DNA from: Bacteroidia bacterium
GTDB lineage: Bacteria > Bacteroidota > Bacteroidia > UKL13-3
Assembly: GCA_023151275.1 (NCBI GenBank)
Contig: JAKLJI010000012.1
Location: 18,254 to 82,253 of the forward strand
Direction: 5' to 3'
DNA: 64,000 nucleotides
In this document: positions 19,601-28,534 of the stretch, one piece after another
How the letters are laid out: every line of letters starts with the position of its first letter
Numbering within the stretch: the stretch's first letter is position 1
The notes under the pieces: model-generated
Seen by the model: only the letters and a program-made list of their open reading frames with translations
What the model was told of the DNA's origin: nothing
Database searches by the model: none
Made by a program: the position numbers and the translations under genes

Positions 19601-22600
19601 AAAGCCAGCACCTGCAAGTGCAAGGACCATTCGATTGGTTCCATTACCAGGAGTCCAAGAAACATTAACTGCGCCGCCTGGTAAACTGGTAGCCGTAACA
19701 TTGTAGGCAAACTGAGTTGGTCTTGTCGCCATAGATAATGTTGTACGACTAATCGTAGGCACTGAGCTTGTTAAATACCTGGTGAAAACACCACCGTAAG
19801 AATTGTATTCAAAAATTGCAAAATGATAAGTTTGGCCTGGATCCAGGTTAGTTACCTGACAAGTATTTCCTGACCCATCGTAAACTACATAGTTCCCATT
19901 GCCCATGTCTGAACCAAAACCATAATCTGAACTTGCCCAATAAAAACTATTACTTGTTGGATAGGCAGAAATGTCCACTGGAGCGCCCGCTTTAGCAATC
20001 ACTATTCTTGCCATACCGTTACCTGAATTCCAGCTTAAGTTCAAAGAATTCTGAGTAATTCCGGATGCTTGTAAATTAAATGCTGGTGATGTTGGAGGCA
20101 AGAAGTCTAAGGTTGAGCCTATTGCATTAGTAGAAATGGTGTTAGCATAAGTTGGATTTGCTGTTCCACCATTGAATTCAACTATTCGAATTGAATAGGA
20201 AGTATTTGAAGACAGGTTATTTACAACAACTGAATTACCTTGACCTACCATAACTACAAAACCACCACCAATATTTGAACCATTTCCAAAATAGTTGTTT
20301 GCATAATAGTTAAGTCCATTTTGAGGGAATGCAGTTGGAGCAGAAAGTGGACGTATGTAAACCAATCTTGAAGTTCCATTTCCATTATTCCAATTGATTC
20401 TAAAACTATTCACGGTGCGATCTGTAACGGTTACACCTGATGCTGGAATGGTTGGAGCAGTTGGTAATACCACATTCACAGCACCCAAGTAAAGGTTATT
20501 CGCCGTTAGAACAGATAGCTGATATGGGGATACCGAATTACCACTAGAACCAAAAATCGGCAAACTTGTTCCATGTACAAAAGTAGTGGTTCCTAATCTT
20601 GTTAATCCTAATGGGTAGTTACCATACCCATAAGCTGGAAATAAATTTGTAAAAGACGAATTAGCCATGTTGTATCTAACAACCTGTGAGCCATTATTAA
20701 AAAAATCCAATTGACTATTATCAATAGGAATCAAATTGGAATAAGGGTAAATATTTCCATTTGTGTTTCCTGAAATAAAATTACCAGTTCCGGCATCTAC
20801 CCGAGCAAGGTTTAATGCATACTTTGAACTAGAATTTTGCAAATAACCATTGAACATTCCAGAAAATGCTATAGTTGATGTTGAAGGGAGCTGAACAATA
20901 TCATATACCTCAGATGGATTAAATGAACTAGTTGGCAAACCGGCATTAAAAGAATTAATAGCACCTGAAAATGGATTCAACGACAACAAAGAAAATCTTA
21001 TACCCGTAAATCTGCCTCCTATATAAACCGATGACCCACCAAAATAGCGAATAACATTTACCCTTACCGGATTTGACCCATTTACAGCCTGAATTGGTGG
21101 GTTAATTCCTGATAATGTAACTGGCGACGATTGAATATTATCCAATACAAAAAATCCATTCCGAAATGCATTGGTAGCTGAACCTGAGGAATTAATTACA
21201 GTTACACTTGAGAAATCTCCACCTACAAAAAGCCGAGAACCAGCAAAACATATCGACCTTACACTGTTGTTTGTATTTGCCCTTACCACTGGATTAAAAG
21301 TTCCGGTGAAATTGTTTACTACCGCAAAGTTAATTGCTGAATTACCACCTACTTGGTTAAAGCTTCCCCCTAAAAAAACATTATTTCCGGATGATTCAAT
21401 GGTGTAAACTGAACCATTTACATTGGGATTAAAAGGTAACAGTTGAAATGTTGTTAAGTCCATTGCGGCAGCTCCTCTGCGCTCAATCAAACCAATTTTT
21501 GTAAATCCACCTGTGGCAATCACATTTCCGTTCGTGAAGTTTGCAAAAACCCGAACGGTAGCATTTGGTCTTGGGTTAAAGGCATTAAGAATTGGGGCAC
21601 TAGTTTGATTGGTAGGCAAATTATAAATGGCAAACCTATCACGAGAATTTCCAGAAATTGAAGTGAATGCTCCACTTACCCAAAGTGAACCATTGATAAT
21701 TCCGGATGCCTCAATTGTAGAATTTGGATTCGGACTCCAAGTATTTAATACCTGAAGAAAGTTAGTATTGAATGCGAATAATCTGGCCCTTGATATATTA
21801 TTTACACTGGTGAATCCCCCTCCTACAAAAATATTTTGTCCATTAACAGCCAATGTAAATACAGAACTATTCAAATTTACATTTGCCGGAGATAGCATAA
21901 ACATCGAGGTATTCAAATCAATACCGGCAAAATAGGTTCTGACATTAGAGTTTACTGAATTGAAGTTTCCTCCGAAATACAATACTGTTCCTGAAACTGC
22001 CAAATCGTAAACTATGGCATTATTGACACTGTTACTTAAACGAATAAGTGGGTTAAACTGGCTTACCCAAGAACCATTGTTTACGTTATAACAAACTAAC
22101 TGCTTTGTGGTTCCATTGTGTGTGAATCGTCCTGCAACAACAAGATAATTTCCGTAAATTAGTGCAGACTGAACATCTGCAGAGGTAAAGCCTGGAGACC
22201 AACTTGTCATTGTATTGGTGGACAAATTGATTGCAAAACCACCAACACGTGTTTGATAATTAACTGAGGTAAATGAGCCAAAAACATAGGCAATGTTGCC
22301 ATTCACTACAATTTTATTTACCGCTCCATTTACATTTAAATTCAGAGGATGGACGGAAAGCGAGGAATTCAAACGAGCGAAATAAGTTCTGGTTTGACCA
22401 CCAACTGTAGTGAAATAACCTCCCAACAAATAACCTCCAGAACCATCAGAAACCAAAGTTCTAATCTGGCTATTTACGGCAGGCAAATTGGCTTGAACAG
22501 GCTGTCCACTGCTTAAATTTACAGCAGCCCAATAATTGGAAGGAAGCTCAAATCCCGTAAAATTTCCGCCCATATATAGGGTGTTTCCAACAATTTTCTG

Positions 22601-22711
22601 GGTTAGAATTGAACCATTTGGTTGCATTGGCAGATTCACTAAACTCACTTGTGAGCTGCCCAGGAAGGGTAGCAACAGCATCACCATCCAGACGAGTAAA
22701 CTCTTTTTCAT
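16628..22711 (-). CDS. Giant T9SS surface protein: GGxF repeats, FN3-like, SBBP repeats, LamG-like domain
   Basis: The 2027-residue protein has a signal peptide ending near LGSSQ. About residues 25-740 are GGxF propeller repeats like those of its neighbour. Four FN3-like domains with the W..GNG..R signature follow at about 750-1260. About 1265-1690 are SBBP-type repeats (GGSGEDAASTVALDASGNAY-type units). About 1695-1920 is a LamG/concanavalin-like domain (LWYKFNGDYNDYSG ... DDFRIYKKALTQNEI). The C-terminus is a T9SS sorting domain (LMPNPNQGIFNV). The LamG-like part suggests carbohydrate or protein binding. It is first in a two-gene operon, with 8 nt to the second gene. A candidate promoter lies 40 nt upstream. 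Confidence 0.86.
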   Translation of the reverse strand: MKKSLLVWMVMLLLPFLGSSQVSLVNLPMQPNGSILTQKIVGNTLYMGGNFTGFELPSNYWAAVNLSSGQPVQANLPAVNSQIRTLVSDGSGGYLLGGYFTTVGGQTRTYFARLNSSLSVHPLNLNVNGAVNKIVVNGNIAYVFGSFTSVNYQTRVGGFAINLSTNTMTSWSPGFTSADVQSALIYGNYLVVAGRFTHNGTTKQLVCYNVNNGSWVSQFNPLIRLSNSVNNAIVYDLAVSGTVLYFGGNFNSVNSNVRTYFAGIDLNTSMFMLSPANVNLNSSVFTLAVNGQNIFVGGGFTSVNNISRARLFAFNTNFLQVLNTWSPNPNSTIEASGIINGSLWVSGAFTSISGNSRDRFAIYNLPTNQTSAPILNAFNPRPNATVRVFANFTNGNVIATGGFTKIGLIERRGAAAMDLTTFQLLPFNPNVNGSVYTIESSGNNVFLGGSFNQVGGNSAINFAVVNNFTGTFNPVVRANTNNSVRSICFAGSRLFVGGDFSSVTVINSSGSATNAFRNGFFVLDNIQSSPVTLSGINPPIQAVNGSNPVRVNVIRYFGGSSVYIGGRFTGIRFSLLSLNPFSGAINSFNAGLPTSSFNPSEVYDIVQLPSTSTIAFSGMFNGYLQNSSSKYALNLARVDAGTGNFISGNTNGNIYPYSNLIPIDNSQLDFFNNGSQVVRYNMANSSFTNLFPAYGYGNYPLGLTRLGTTTFVHGTSLPIFGSSGNSVSPYQLSVLTANNLYLGAVNVVLPTAPTIPASGVTVTDRTVNSFRINWNNGNGTSRLVYIRPLSAPTAFPQNGLNYYANNYFGNGSNIGGGFVVMVGQGNSVVVNNLSSNTSYSIRIVEFNGGTANPTYANTISTNAIGSTLDFLPPTSPAFNLQASGITQNSLNLSWNSGNGMARIVIAKAGAPVDISAYPTSNSFYWASSDYGFGSDMGNGNYVVYDGSGNTCQVTNLDPGQTYHFAIFEYNSYGGVFTRYLTSSVPTISRTTLSMATRPTQFAYNVTATSLPGGAVNVSWTPGNGTNRMVLALAGAGFNPVFALPSNGVSYTANADMNSSNPFPGMVPVIKNGAVQNYKTVYNGTANSCVVSGLMPNTTYHFVVVEYNTNGPGTQNYYGYDYINGIWVGPGNVQFTTPPLVQTPTVNASNVQVVSARTEQMVRWTNGNGAFRIVVARKGGPVNTLPVDNQIYIPNANFQSAQNIGGDNKIVYAGFASSVLVSGLEPYTDYFYSVLEYNSALNVYTSQTETKYLRDGVSGNGKTLPPNWPRYSGSSGKDAAGGVALDASSNVYVAGTYAGSMYMDLNLVNSSSNDIFLAKYSQSGNLLWNLTAGGSGEDAASTVALDASGNAYIVGSFRNVATFGSFSRSSNGSDDAFIAKVSPSGSILWVQSFGGSNQDVAFAVAVDPSGNPVVTGYFHGTATFSNSQTTLTSNGATDVWVAKFASSNGALTWAISAGGTSYDYGQGIATDASGSVIVVGDYKLNASFGSTTLTNSGNESNGFIAKLTSGGAFSWAKSFGGPGSDGGFGVGTDVRGNIYLAGLFSNVATFGSFSKTSLGVSDAFVARLDSVTGSFQWVNAVGGIGQDGFRGLSMDPTGKVFVVGSFAGTVAFGSESLVSSGNLDVVVAGYESNGAPISAKKFGGNLDEEGRGIFAKSASEIFFTGYFNGIADFSGFEIYSRMNSQNQPEWDWFVHNASLQNSTGNTNADLVLWYKFNGDYNDYSGYGFHASQVGTSFFGSDRFSQSARSLVATGTSGADVTIGTTILGGAALDEISYMSWVNIPAFNNSDYWHCITFGDLSKVNSPALGLWVGRNGEVVAYVYSYGNWNLVGQYWSANNIVKPNTWTHISVVYKSGNNIRLFVDGAEIGSASNSGGQVGLSQAALTLGFSRQSSPMQALNGNMDDFRIYKKALTQNEILAIMAEPSTSSRPDMVANSNAKKFDMEAIDLMPNPNQGIFNVRMQTEASSSIEFKLSDLSGKLVHSQKAEAKGGLEDFLINSGSIEQGYYILEVIKNDVKIEAIKVAITK

Positions 22712-22750
22712 ATGCGTTGATTATTAGATTTTTAACAAAATAGGTAATAT

Positions 22751-22758
22751 CAAATATA
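22751..22758 (-). promoter_or_regulatory. Candidate -7 element for the giant surface-protein operon
   Basis: Minus-strand TATATTTG is an exact match to TAnnTTTG, 39 nt upstream of the ATG at 22711. No TTG lies at the ideal spacing; the nearest -33 candidates are weak. Confidence 0.4.
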
Positions 22759-23239
22759 ATCAAAGGACACAACTAGCAGACATTAAGAAGGTCTTAAATG
22801 ATTAAGTGGCTGAGTTTGGTAGATGCAAATATCATAAACGACTGCTTTTCAAGAATATAAAAAAACTTATGGATTACAATTCAGACTTACAATTTCTGCA
22901 TAATCGCAAATCATCCCGTTTTTCCCACCATTCGTCCCAAAGATTTCCTCGTCCCCCAAACTACCAATCAAACCTCAATTTGGGATAATAATCAAACCAA
23001 ATTCCAGCTTGGTAAAGAAGTATCCTTCTGACCAACTAAATCGTCAAGATTGCAGTTTTTTTTTCAACAACCAAACAACTCACCCTCATTCCAAAAGAAT
23101 TGTTTTGAGAGTCCTAAAGTTAATGATAATTAGATTGGGACAAATTGATTATTGAAGTTCAATCGCTTATCAATCCATTATAATCTTAAAATTTCAACCT
23201 AAAATTCAAACTCACTTAAGATTTGACTGTTTATTCTAT
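22759..23239. other. Long AT-rich divergent intergenic region
   Basis: About 480 nt separate the divergent surface-protein operon and the lipocalin gene. I find no convincing ORF, RNA gene, terminator or clear inverted repeat. The only open frame (60 codons, plus strand from 22806) has poor composition and no supporting context. The sequence is rich in A/T runs (a T run near 23050). It probably holds the lipocalin promoter, but I see no clean TAnnTTTG close to 23240. Confidence 0.5.
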
Positions 23240-23773
23240 ATGAAAACTCTAAAACTTGCCTTTCTTCTGATTTTAGTTTCCTGCTCAACTGAAAAGCAGG
23301 CTCTGGAAATTGCTACCGAACTAAATCCTGAAAAATATGCCGGTACTTGGTACGAAATTGCCAGAAAACCCAATCGCTTTGAGGATGGTTTGGAACAGAT
23401 TACAGCAACTTACACACTTTTAGAAAACGGCGATATAGAGGTATTAAATCAAGGTGTCAAAAATGGCGAACGAAAACAAGCCAAAGGAAAAGCCTGGATT
23501 CCCGATTCTAAAAAGCCCGCTGCGCTAAAGGTTAGCTTCTTCTACCCCTTTCGAGCAGATTATCAAGTAATTTGGCATGACCCTAATTACCAGTACTCCT
23601 TAGTTGGGGAACCAGATAGAGAATACCTCTGGATTCTTGCACGTAAACCTGTAATTTCTGATTCTAGCTACAAGGCTTTGGTGAATTTTGCAGAAAGCAA
23701 AGGCTTCTCTTGCACAGATTTAATCTTGCCAAAACAATCCACAACCCCTACTTCCACCACAAATAATCCGTAA
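23240..23773 (+). CDS. blc: Outer-membrane lipoprotein lipocalin (Blc family)
   Basis: The 177-residue lipocalin has a lipoprotein signal (LILVSC, Cys15). The fold's first conserved region is KYAGTWYEIARKPNRFE (residues about 33-49), and GDIEVLNQG and YQYSLVGEPDREYLWILARKP form the later strands. Bacterial lipocalins of this family bind lysophospholipids or fatty acids and are linked to envelope stress. Length matches E. coli Blc. A Thr/Pro/Ser-rich tail (STTPTSTTNN) follows the barrel. It lies 15 nt upstream of uvrA and may share its transcript. Confidence 0.9.
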   Translation: MKTLKLAFLLILVSCSTEKQALEIATELNPEKYAGTWYEIARKPNRFEDGLEQITATYTLLENGDIEVLNQGVKNGERKQAKGKAWIPDSKKPAALKVSFFYPFRADYQVIWHDPNYQYSLVGEPDREYLWILARKPVISDSSYKALVNFAESKGFSCTDLILPKQSTTPTSTTNNP

Positions 23774-23788
23774 TTTGCCCCACACAAC

Positions 23789-26644
23789 ATGGCAAAAATA
23801 AAATCAGAAATCCCTCGTAATCAGGAAGAGCAAATCGAAATTCTTGGAGCAAGGGAACATAATTTAAAAAATATCGACGTTACTATTCCTCGTAACAGTC
23901 TTGTTACCATTACAGGACTTAGTGGTAGTGGAAAGTCGTCGCTGGCATTTGATACCATTTTTGCCGAAGGTCAACGTAGGTACATGGAGAGCTTTTCTGC
24001 CTACGCCCGACAGTTTATTGGTAACATGGAAAGACCTGACGTTGACAAAATCAATGGACTTTCTCCGGTTATTTCTATCGAACAAAAAACAGTAAATAAA
24101 AATCCGCGCTCAACAGTTGGTACCATAACCGAAATCTATGACTTTATGCGCCTGCTATACGCTCGTGTAGCTGATGCTTACAGTTATATCAGTGGCGAAA
24201 AAATGGTTAAAATGAGCGAAGATCAAATCATCGCCTCAATTATTTCACAGTTCGAAAACCAACGGATTAGCATTCTTGCGCCATTGATTAAAGGTAGAAA
24301 AGGTCATTACCGAGAATTGTTTGAACAGGTGCGCAAACAAGGCTACTCCAAAGTCAGACTTGATGGTGAACTGCTGGAACTTACTCCAAAAATGCAGGCC
24401 GATCGGTATAAAATTCATGATATTGAATTGTTGATTGACCGCATTGAACCGAAAAAAGATGCCCGCGTTCGGATTCAGGAAAGTGTGAAAAGTGCGCTCA
24501 AAATGGGAAAGGGTACGCTGGTTATTCTGAAGGATGATGATAAAAAGGCTTATCATTTTAGTCGGTTTTTGATGGACCCGGTTTCCGGAATTTCCTACGA
24601 TGAACCTCAACCCAATACCTTTTCTTTCAATTCTCCCTACGGTGCCTGCAAAAGCTGCGACGGTTTGGGCATTAAAAGTATTATTGATGAAAATGCCATT
24701 GTCCCAGACAAGAAGCTTTCTATTAACAAAGGAGCTATTGCCCCTCTTGGTGAATACCGCGAAAACTGGACATTTACCCAATTGCGCGAACTTGGAAAAC
24801 AGCTGAAATTCTCGTTTGCTGATCCCATAGAAAAAATCTCGAGGGAAGCTTTAGATGCTATTTTCTACGGATACGATAAACCCTTGGTAATCCCTTACCA
24901 ATATGCATCGGGATACACACAAAACTACAATTCAACTTGGGAAGGACTTGTTCCATTTATAACTCGCCACTACCACGAAAAAAGTTCAGACTCTGTGTTT
25001 CGTTGGGCCGAAGAATTTATGCAATTGCAAGAGTGCCCCGATTGCCATGGAGCCCGTTTACATCGCGAAGCGCTTTCCTATAAAATCGGAGGCCAAACCA
25101 TTGCCGATTTAGCAGCCATGGAAATCAAAGCTCTCCAAGTTTGGTTTGATTCTGTTGAACACCATTTAGACAATCGCCAACAAGTAATTGCTACCGAAAT
25201 TTTAAAAGAAATCAGAAGTAGAATTGGCTTTTTGGTAGGCGTTGGAATTGATTATCTAACGCTAAACTCTCCTGCAAAAACACTAAGTGGTGGTGAGGCT
25301 CAACGCATCCGATTGGCCACCCAAATTGGTTCGCAGCTAACCGGTGTTTTGTATATTTTAGATGAACCCAGTATTGGACTTCACCAACGCGATAACCGCA
25401 GGTTGATTGACTCCCTGAAACACTTACGCGATGCCGGAAACAGCGTAATTGTTGTTGAGCACGATAAGGACATGATGGCCGAAAGCGATTTTATTCTCGA
25501 TATCGGTTATGGTGCCGGAATGCATGGTGGGCATATTGCCGCTCAGGGAACATTAACTGAAATCCTGAAACAAAACTCGGTAACAGCTGAATACCTAAGC
25601 GGAAAAAAGCAAATTCAAATTCCCGAAACACGGCGTAAAGGAAATGGGAAAAAGCTTGTCCTGAAAGAAGCATCAGGCAATAACCTCAAAAATGTAAGCA
25701 TCGAGTTTCCTCTCGGAACTTTAATTGGAGTTACCGGTGTTAGTGGTAGCGGGAAATCTTCGTTAATCAATGAAACCCTATATCCCATTCTTAGGCAACA
25801 CTTTTACGGTTCCTTTCAAAAACCGCTACCTTATAAATCAATCAAAGGCTTAGAACATATTGATAAGGTAATCGATATCGACCAAAGTCCAATTGGCAGA
25901 ACTCCAAGAAGCAATCCTGCAACTTATGTTGAGGTATTTGGAGACATCCGCAACTTGTTTGCCTCGCTGCCTGAAGCCAAAATAAGAGGCTATAAGCCCG
26001 GGCGTTTTTCGTTCAATGTAAAAGGCGGACGCTGCGAAACTTGCCAGGGAGGCGGCATGCGCAGCATTGAAATGAATTTCCTGCCGGATGTGTATGTGAA
26101 ATGCGAAACCTGCAATGGCAAGCGATACAATCGAGAAACACTTGAAGTTAGATACAAAGGCAAAAGCATCAACGATGTGTTAAATATGTCCATTGAAGAT
26201 GCTGTGAAATTCTTTGAACATACGCCATCCATCCTTCGAAAAATACAAGCGCTAAACGATGTTGGATTGGGATATATCACATTGGGCCAAGCTTCAACTA
26301 CTTTAAGCGGTGGAGAAGCTCAACGCGTAAAACTAGCCACCGAGCTTAGCAAACGCGATACGGGTAACACCCTGTATATTCTGGATGAACCAACAACCGG
26401 TTTGCACTTTGAGGATGTAAGGGTATTACTTGATGTATTGCAAAAACTCGTCGATAAAGGAAATACGGTAATTGTGATTGAACACAACCTGGATATGATT
26501 AAGGTGGCAGATTACCTGATTGACATGGGACCTGAAGGCGGTAAATATGGCGGAGAGCTCATTGGATTCGGCACTCCGGAGGAATTGATTAAAAACAAAA
26601 AAAGCCATACCGCCATCTTCCTCAAAGAGGAATTGGGCCTCTAA
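23789..26644 (+). CDS. uvrA: Excinuclease ABC subunit UvrA
   Basis: UvrA is the damage-recognition ATPase of nucleotide excision repair. The 951 residues show two ABC ATPase modules: Walker A GLSGSGKSS near residue 44 and GVSGSGKSS near residue 653. Both signature motifs (LSGGEAQR) and both Walker B segments (YILDEPSIGLHQRD, YILDEPTTGLHFED) are present. Cys clusters for zinc are visible (CKSCDGLG, CPDCHGARL, CETCQGGG ... CETCNGKRYN). Full length, no damage. It starts 15 nt after the lipocalin. Confidence 0.97.
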   Translation: MAKIKSEIPRNQEEQIEILGAREHNLKNIDVTIPRNSLVTITGLSGSGKSSLAFDTIFAEGQRRYMESFSAYARQFIGNMERPDVDKINGLSPVISIEQKTVNKNPRSTVGTITEIYDFMRLLYARVADAYSYISGEKMVKMSEDQIIASIISQFENQRISILAPLIKGRKGHYRELFEQVRKQGYSKVRLDGELLELTPKMQADRYKIHDIELLIDRIEPKKDARVRIQESVKSALKMGKGTLVILKDDDKKAYHFSRFLMDPVSGISYDEPQPNTFSFNSPYGACKSCDGLGIKSIIDENAIVPDKKLSINKGAIAPLGEYRENWTFTQLRELGKQLKFSFADPIEKISREALDAIFYGYDKPLVIPYQYASGYTQNYNSTWEGLVPFITRHYHEKSSDSVFRWAEEFMQLQECPDCHGARLHREALSYKIGGQTIADLAAMEIKALQVWFDSVEHHLDNRQQVIATEILKEIRSRIGFLVGVGIDYLTLNSPAKTLSGGEAQRIRLATQIGSQLTGVLYILDEPSIGLHQRDNRRLIDSLKHLRDAGNSVIVVEHDKDMMAESDFILDIGYGAGMHGGHIAAQGTLTEILKQNSVTAEYLSGKKQIQIPETRRKGNGKKLVLKEASGNNLKNVSIEFPLGTLIGVTGVSGSGKSSLINETLYPILRQHFYGSFQKPLPYKSIKGLEHIDKVIDIDQSPIGRTPRSNPATYVEVFGDIRNLFASLPEAKIRGYKPGRFSFNVKGGRCETCQGGGMRSIEMNFLPDVYVKCETCNGKRYNRETLEVRYKGKSINDVLNMSIEDAVKFFEHTPSILRKIQALNDVGLGYITLGQASTTLSGGEAQRVKLATELSKRDTGNTLYILDEPTTGLHFEDVRVLLDVLQKLVDKGNTVIVIEHNLDMIKVADYLIDMGPEGGKYGGELIGFGTPEELIKNKKSHTAIFLKEELGL

Positions 26645-26658
26645 CCGGATTATTCCCT

Positions 26659-26666
26659 TATATTTG
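26659..26666 (+). promoter_or_regulatory. Candidate -7 element directly before the glucosaminidase gene
   Basis: TATATTTG, an exact TAnnTTTG match, ends 7 nt before the ATG at 26674. A TTG lies 23 nt upstream of it, slightly longer than ideal. If used, the transcript would have almost no 5' leader. Confidence 0.4.
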
Positions 26667-26673
26667 AGCCCTT

Positions 26674-27204
26674 ATGAGGCTCGCATTGAAACAGGCATTT
26701 GGTGCTTTTTCCAAGGCAGCAGTTCTTTTTGCAGGACTGCTGTTGCTTGCATCTATTCCTGCGCAAGCCCAAAAGAAAAGACCATATCCAAGCATTCAAT
26801 CCTATATCGACACCTTCGCAGGCCAAGCTGTTTACCTGCAACGTGAAACCGGCATTCCGGCATCTGTAATACTTGGTGTAGCCATTGTTGAATCTGCTTA
26901 TGGCAATAGTAAAAACAGTCAGATTCTTCACAACCATTTTGGAATTATTGGCTCTAATAATCTACGTCAACGTGGCCTAAGATACCGTTCAAGGTACAAG
27001 GAATACGAATCTGATTCTGCTTCCTTTGCACATTTTTGTACTGTAATTATGAGCAAGCCTTATTACGAAAAAATAAAAGGCATGCGAAACAATGGTATAT
27101 GGCTCAAGCATATTAGCAAGACCTATACCACAGCAAGAAGTAAATGGGCCAAGCGCGTATTATTTATTATTCGTAAATACAAACTCGGACGATTCAACGC
27201 CTGA
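26674..27204 (+). CDS. Glucosaminidase-domain protein (GH73-like), secreted
   Basis: The 176-residue protein has a signal peptide up to about residue 33 (ASIPAQA). It continues with a GH73/LytG-like glucosaminidase domain: QSYIDTFAGQAVYLQRETGI, PASVILGVAIVESAYGNS with the likely catalytic Glu, NHFGIIGS, and a YESDSASFAHFC segment. These enzymes cleave the GlcNAc-MurNAc bond of peptidoglycan. It is short for the family because it holds only the catalytic domain. It precedes the SGNH/MBOAT genes by 4 nt, linking cell-wall cleavage with a probable O-acetylation module. Confidence 0.85.
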   Translation: MRLALKQAFGAFSKAAVLFAGLLLLASIPAQAQKKRPYPSIQSYIDTFAGQAVYLQRETGIPASVILGVAIVESAYGNSKNSQILHNHFGIIGSNNLRQRGLRYRSRYKEYESDSASFAHFCTVIMSKPYYEKIKGMRNNGIWLKHISKTYTTARSKWAKRVLFIIRKYKLGRFNA

Positions 27205-27208
27205 TTGC

Positions 27209-28534
27209 ATGTCGCGAAATTCGGAACCTTTAAAAATCATAGGCCTAAGCTTTATCATACTGGCCGTTTTTTCGTTGATTAGTCCGGAGCTTCAAGTGAA
27301 ATTAGGGCTCAAAAAGCCATTCGACTTATTTTCCGATTTCCGAAAACTAACTACGGAATCGAAGCCTGTAGCGTCGAAGAAAAACGATAGTCTTCCTGCT
27401 ACAAAACCCGCAAGCATCCCCCATTTTGTCGATTTTTCAAGCAAAGAAACCGATCAAAGTTTGGAGCAATTTTTTAAAAAACTTCAGGCCCTGAAGAAAG
27501 GCAAACGCAAAAAAGTACGGATTGGCTACTTCGGAGATTCCATGATTGAAGGCGATTTAATCACACAAAACATACGCCAAATTCTGCAATCTACTTATGG
27601 AGGTCATGGTGTTGGATTCGTTCCCATAACAAGTGTGGTGGCAGGATTTCGTCAAACCGTTCAACATACATTTAGCCAAAATTGGATTGACCAAAATTTT
27701 CAAAACGCAAAAAAAATCCCATTCCATTTCTTATCGGGACATCAATTTAAAGCCAATGAATCTGCCTGGGTTGAATACGGCGCCGTCAAACAAAAACAAC
27801 TTAACACCTTACCTAATCCAACATTACTTTGTGCCAAAAATGAGCAAGCCATCCTGATTCAAATGAATGCGGAAGAGTTAAGTCTCAATCCAAATAAAGC
27901 ATTCAATGCTTTCCGATTAAGTGAAAATGATAAGTTGAATAAAATAAAACTGAACTTCCCTCAAGGTGCTTCAGGCATTTACGGCATCTGTTTTGAAAGC
28001 GATTCCGGTCTCGTATTGGATAATTTTTCATTCAGAGGAAGTTCCGGCCTGGAACTAAATTGCATGAAGTCCGATGCTATGGCAGAACTCTTCAATGCAA
28101 GGCCTTACGATTTGCTTATTCTTCACTATGGTCCAAACTTGCTCTTCAAACCGCTGAATACCGACTTTTCATACTACAAAAAGCAACTCAAGAAAACACT
28201 CACGCATCTTAAAAAGAATAGTCCCGGCTGTGCCATCTTACTCATTTCTTCTGCCGATAAATCTTACCGCTCAAAAGAAGGAAAATGGATTACTGCGCCA
28301 GGTGTAGAACCTCTTATTGCTGTTCAAAAAGAACTGGCAGAGGAGCTGGGCTTTGGTTTTATAAACCTTTATGAACTTATGGGAGGAAACGGAACAATGA
28401 CCAAGTGGGTCGAACAAAAACCGGTGCTCGCCTACAAAGATTATACGCATTTTAACAACTCGGGAGCCGCCTACATTGGCAAGCTTCTCGCCAAAAAACT
28501 TCAGCAGAATAACCATGAACAGAAACCGAATTAA
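27209..28534 (+). CDS. Membrane-anchored SGNH hydrolase-fold protein
   Basis: I choose the ATG at 27209, 4 nt after the glucosaminidase stop, over a longer frame beginning inside that gene; it gives 441 residues. An N-terminal membrane anchor (IIGLSFIILAVFSLI) is followed by the SGNH fold: block I GYFGDSMIEGD with Ser111, a block III-like HYGPN, and block V DYTHFNNSG with Asp411 and His414. A triad is therefore available. In AlgJ/AlgX-type systems such proteins transfer or remove acetyl groups on polysaccharide in the periplasm. It overlaps the next SGNH gene by 20 nt. Confidence 0.83.
   Translation: MSRNSEPLKIIGLSFIILAVFSLISPELQVKLGLKKPFDLFSDFRKLTTESKPVASKKNDSLPATKPASIPHFVDFSSKETDQSLEQFFKKLQALKKGKRKKVRIGYFGDSMIEGDLITQNIRQILQSTYGGHGVGFVPITSVVAGFRQTVQHTFSQNWIDQNFQNAKKIPFHFLSGHQFKANESAWVEYGAVKQKQLNTLPNPTLLCAKNEQAILIQMNAEELSLNPNKAFNAFRLSENDKLNKIKLNFPQGASGIYGICFESDSGLVLDNFSFRGSSGLELNCMKSDAMAELFNARPYDLLILHYGPNLLFKPLNTDFSYYKKQLKKTLTHLKKNSPGCAILLISSADKSYRSKEGKWITAPGVEPLIAVQKELAEELGFGFINLYELMGGNGTMTKWVEQKPVLAYKDYTHFNNSGAAYIGKLLAKKLQQNNHEQKPN

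Noticed and set aside
22806..22988. 60-codon ORF in the long intergenic region
   Set aside because: Composition is unlike the neighbours, with no promoter, family likeness or context.
24245..24781. 178-codon minus-strand ORF inside uvrA
   Set aside because: It is antisense to a strongly conserved uvrA region.
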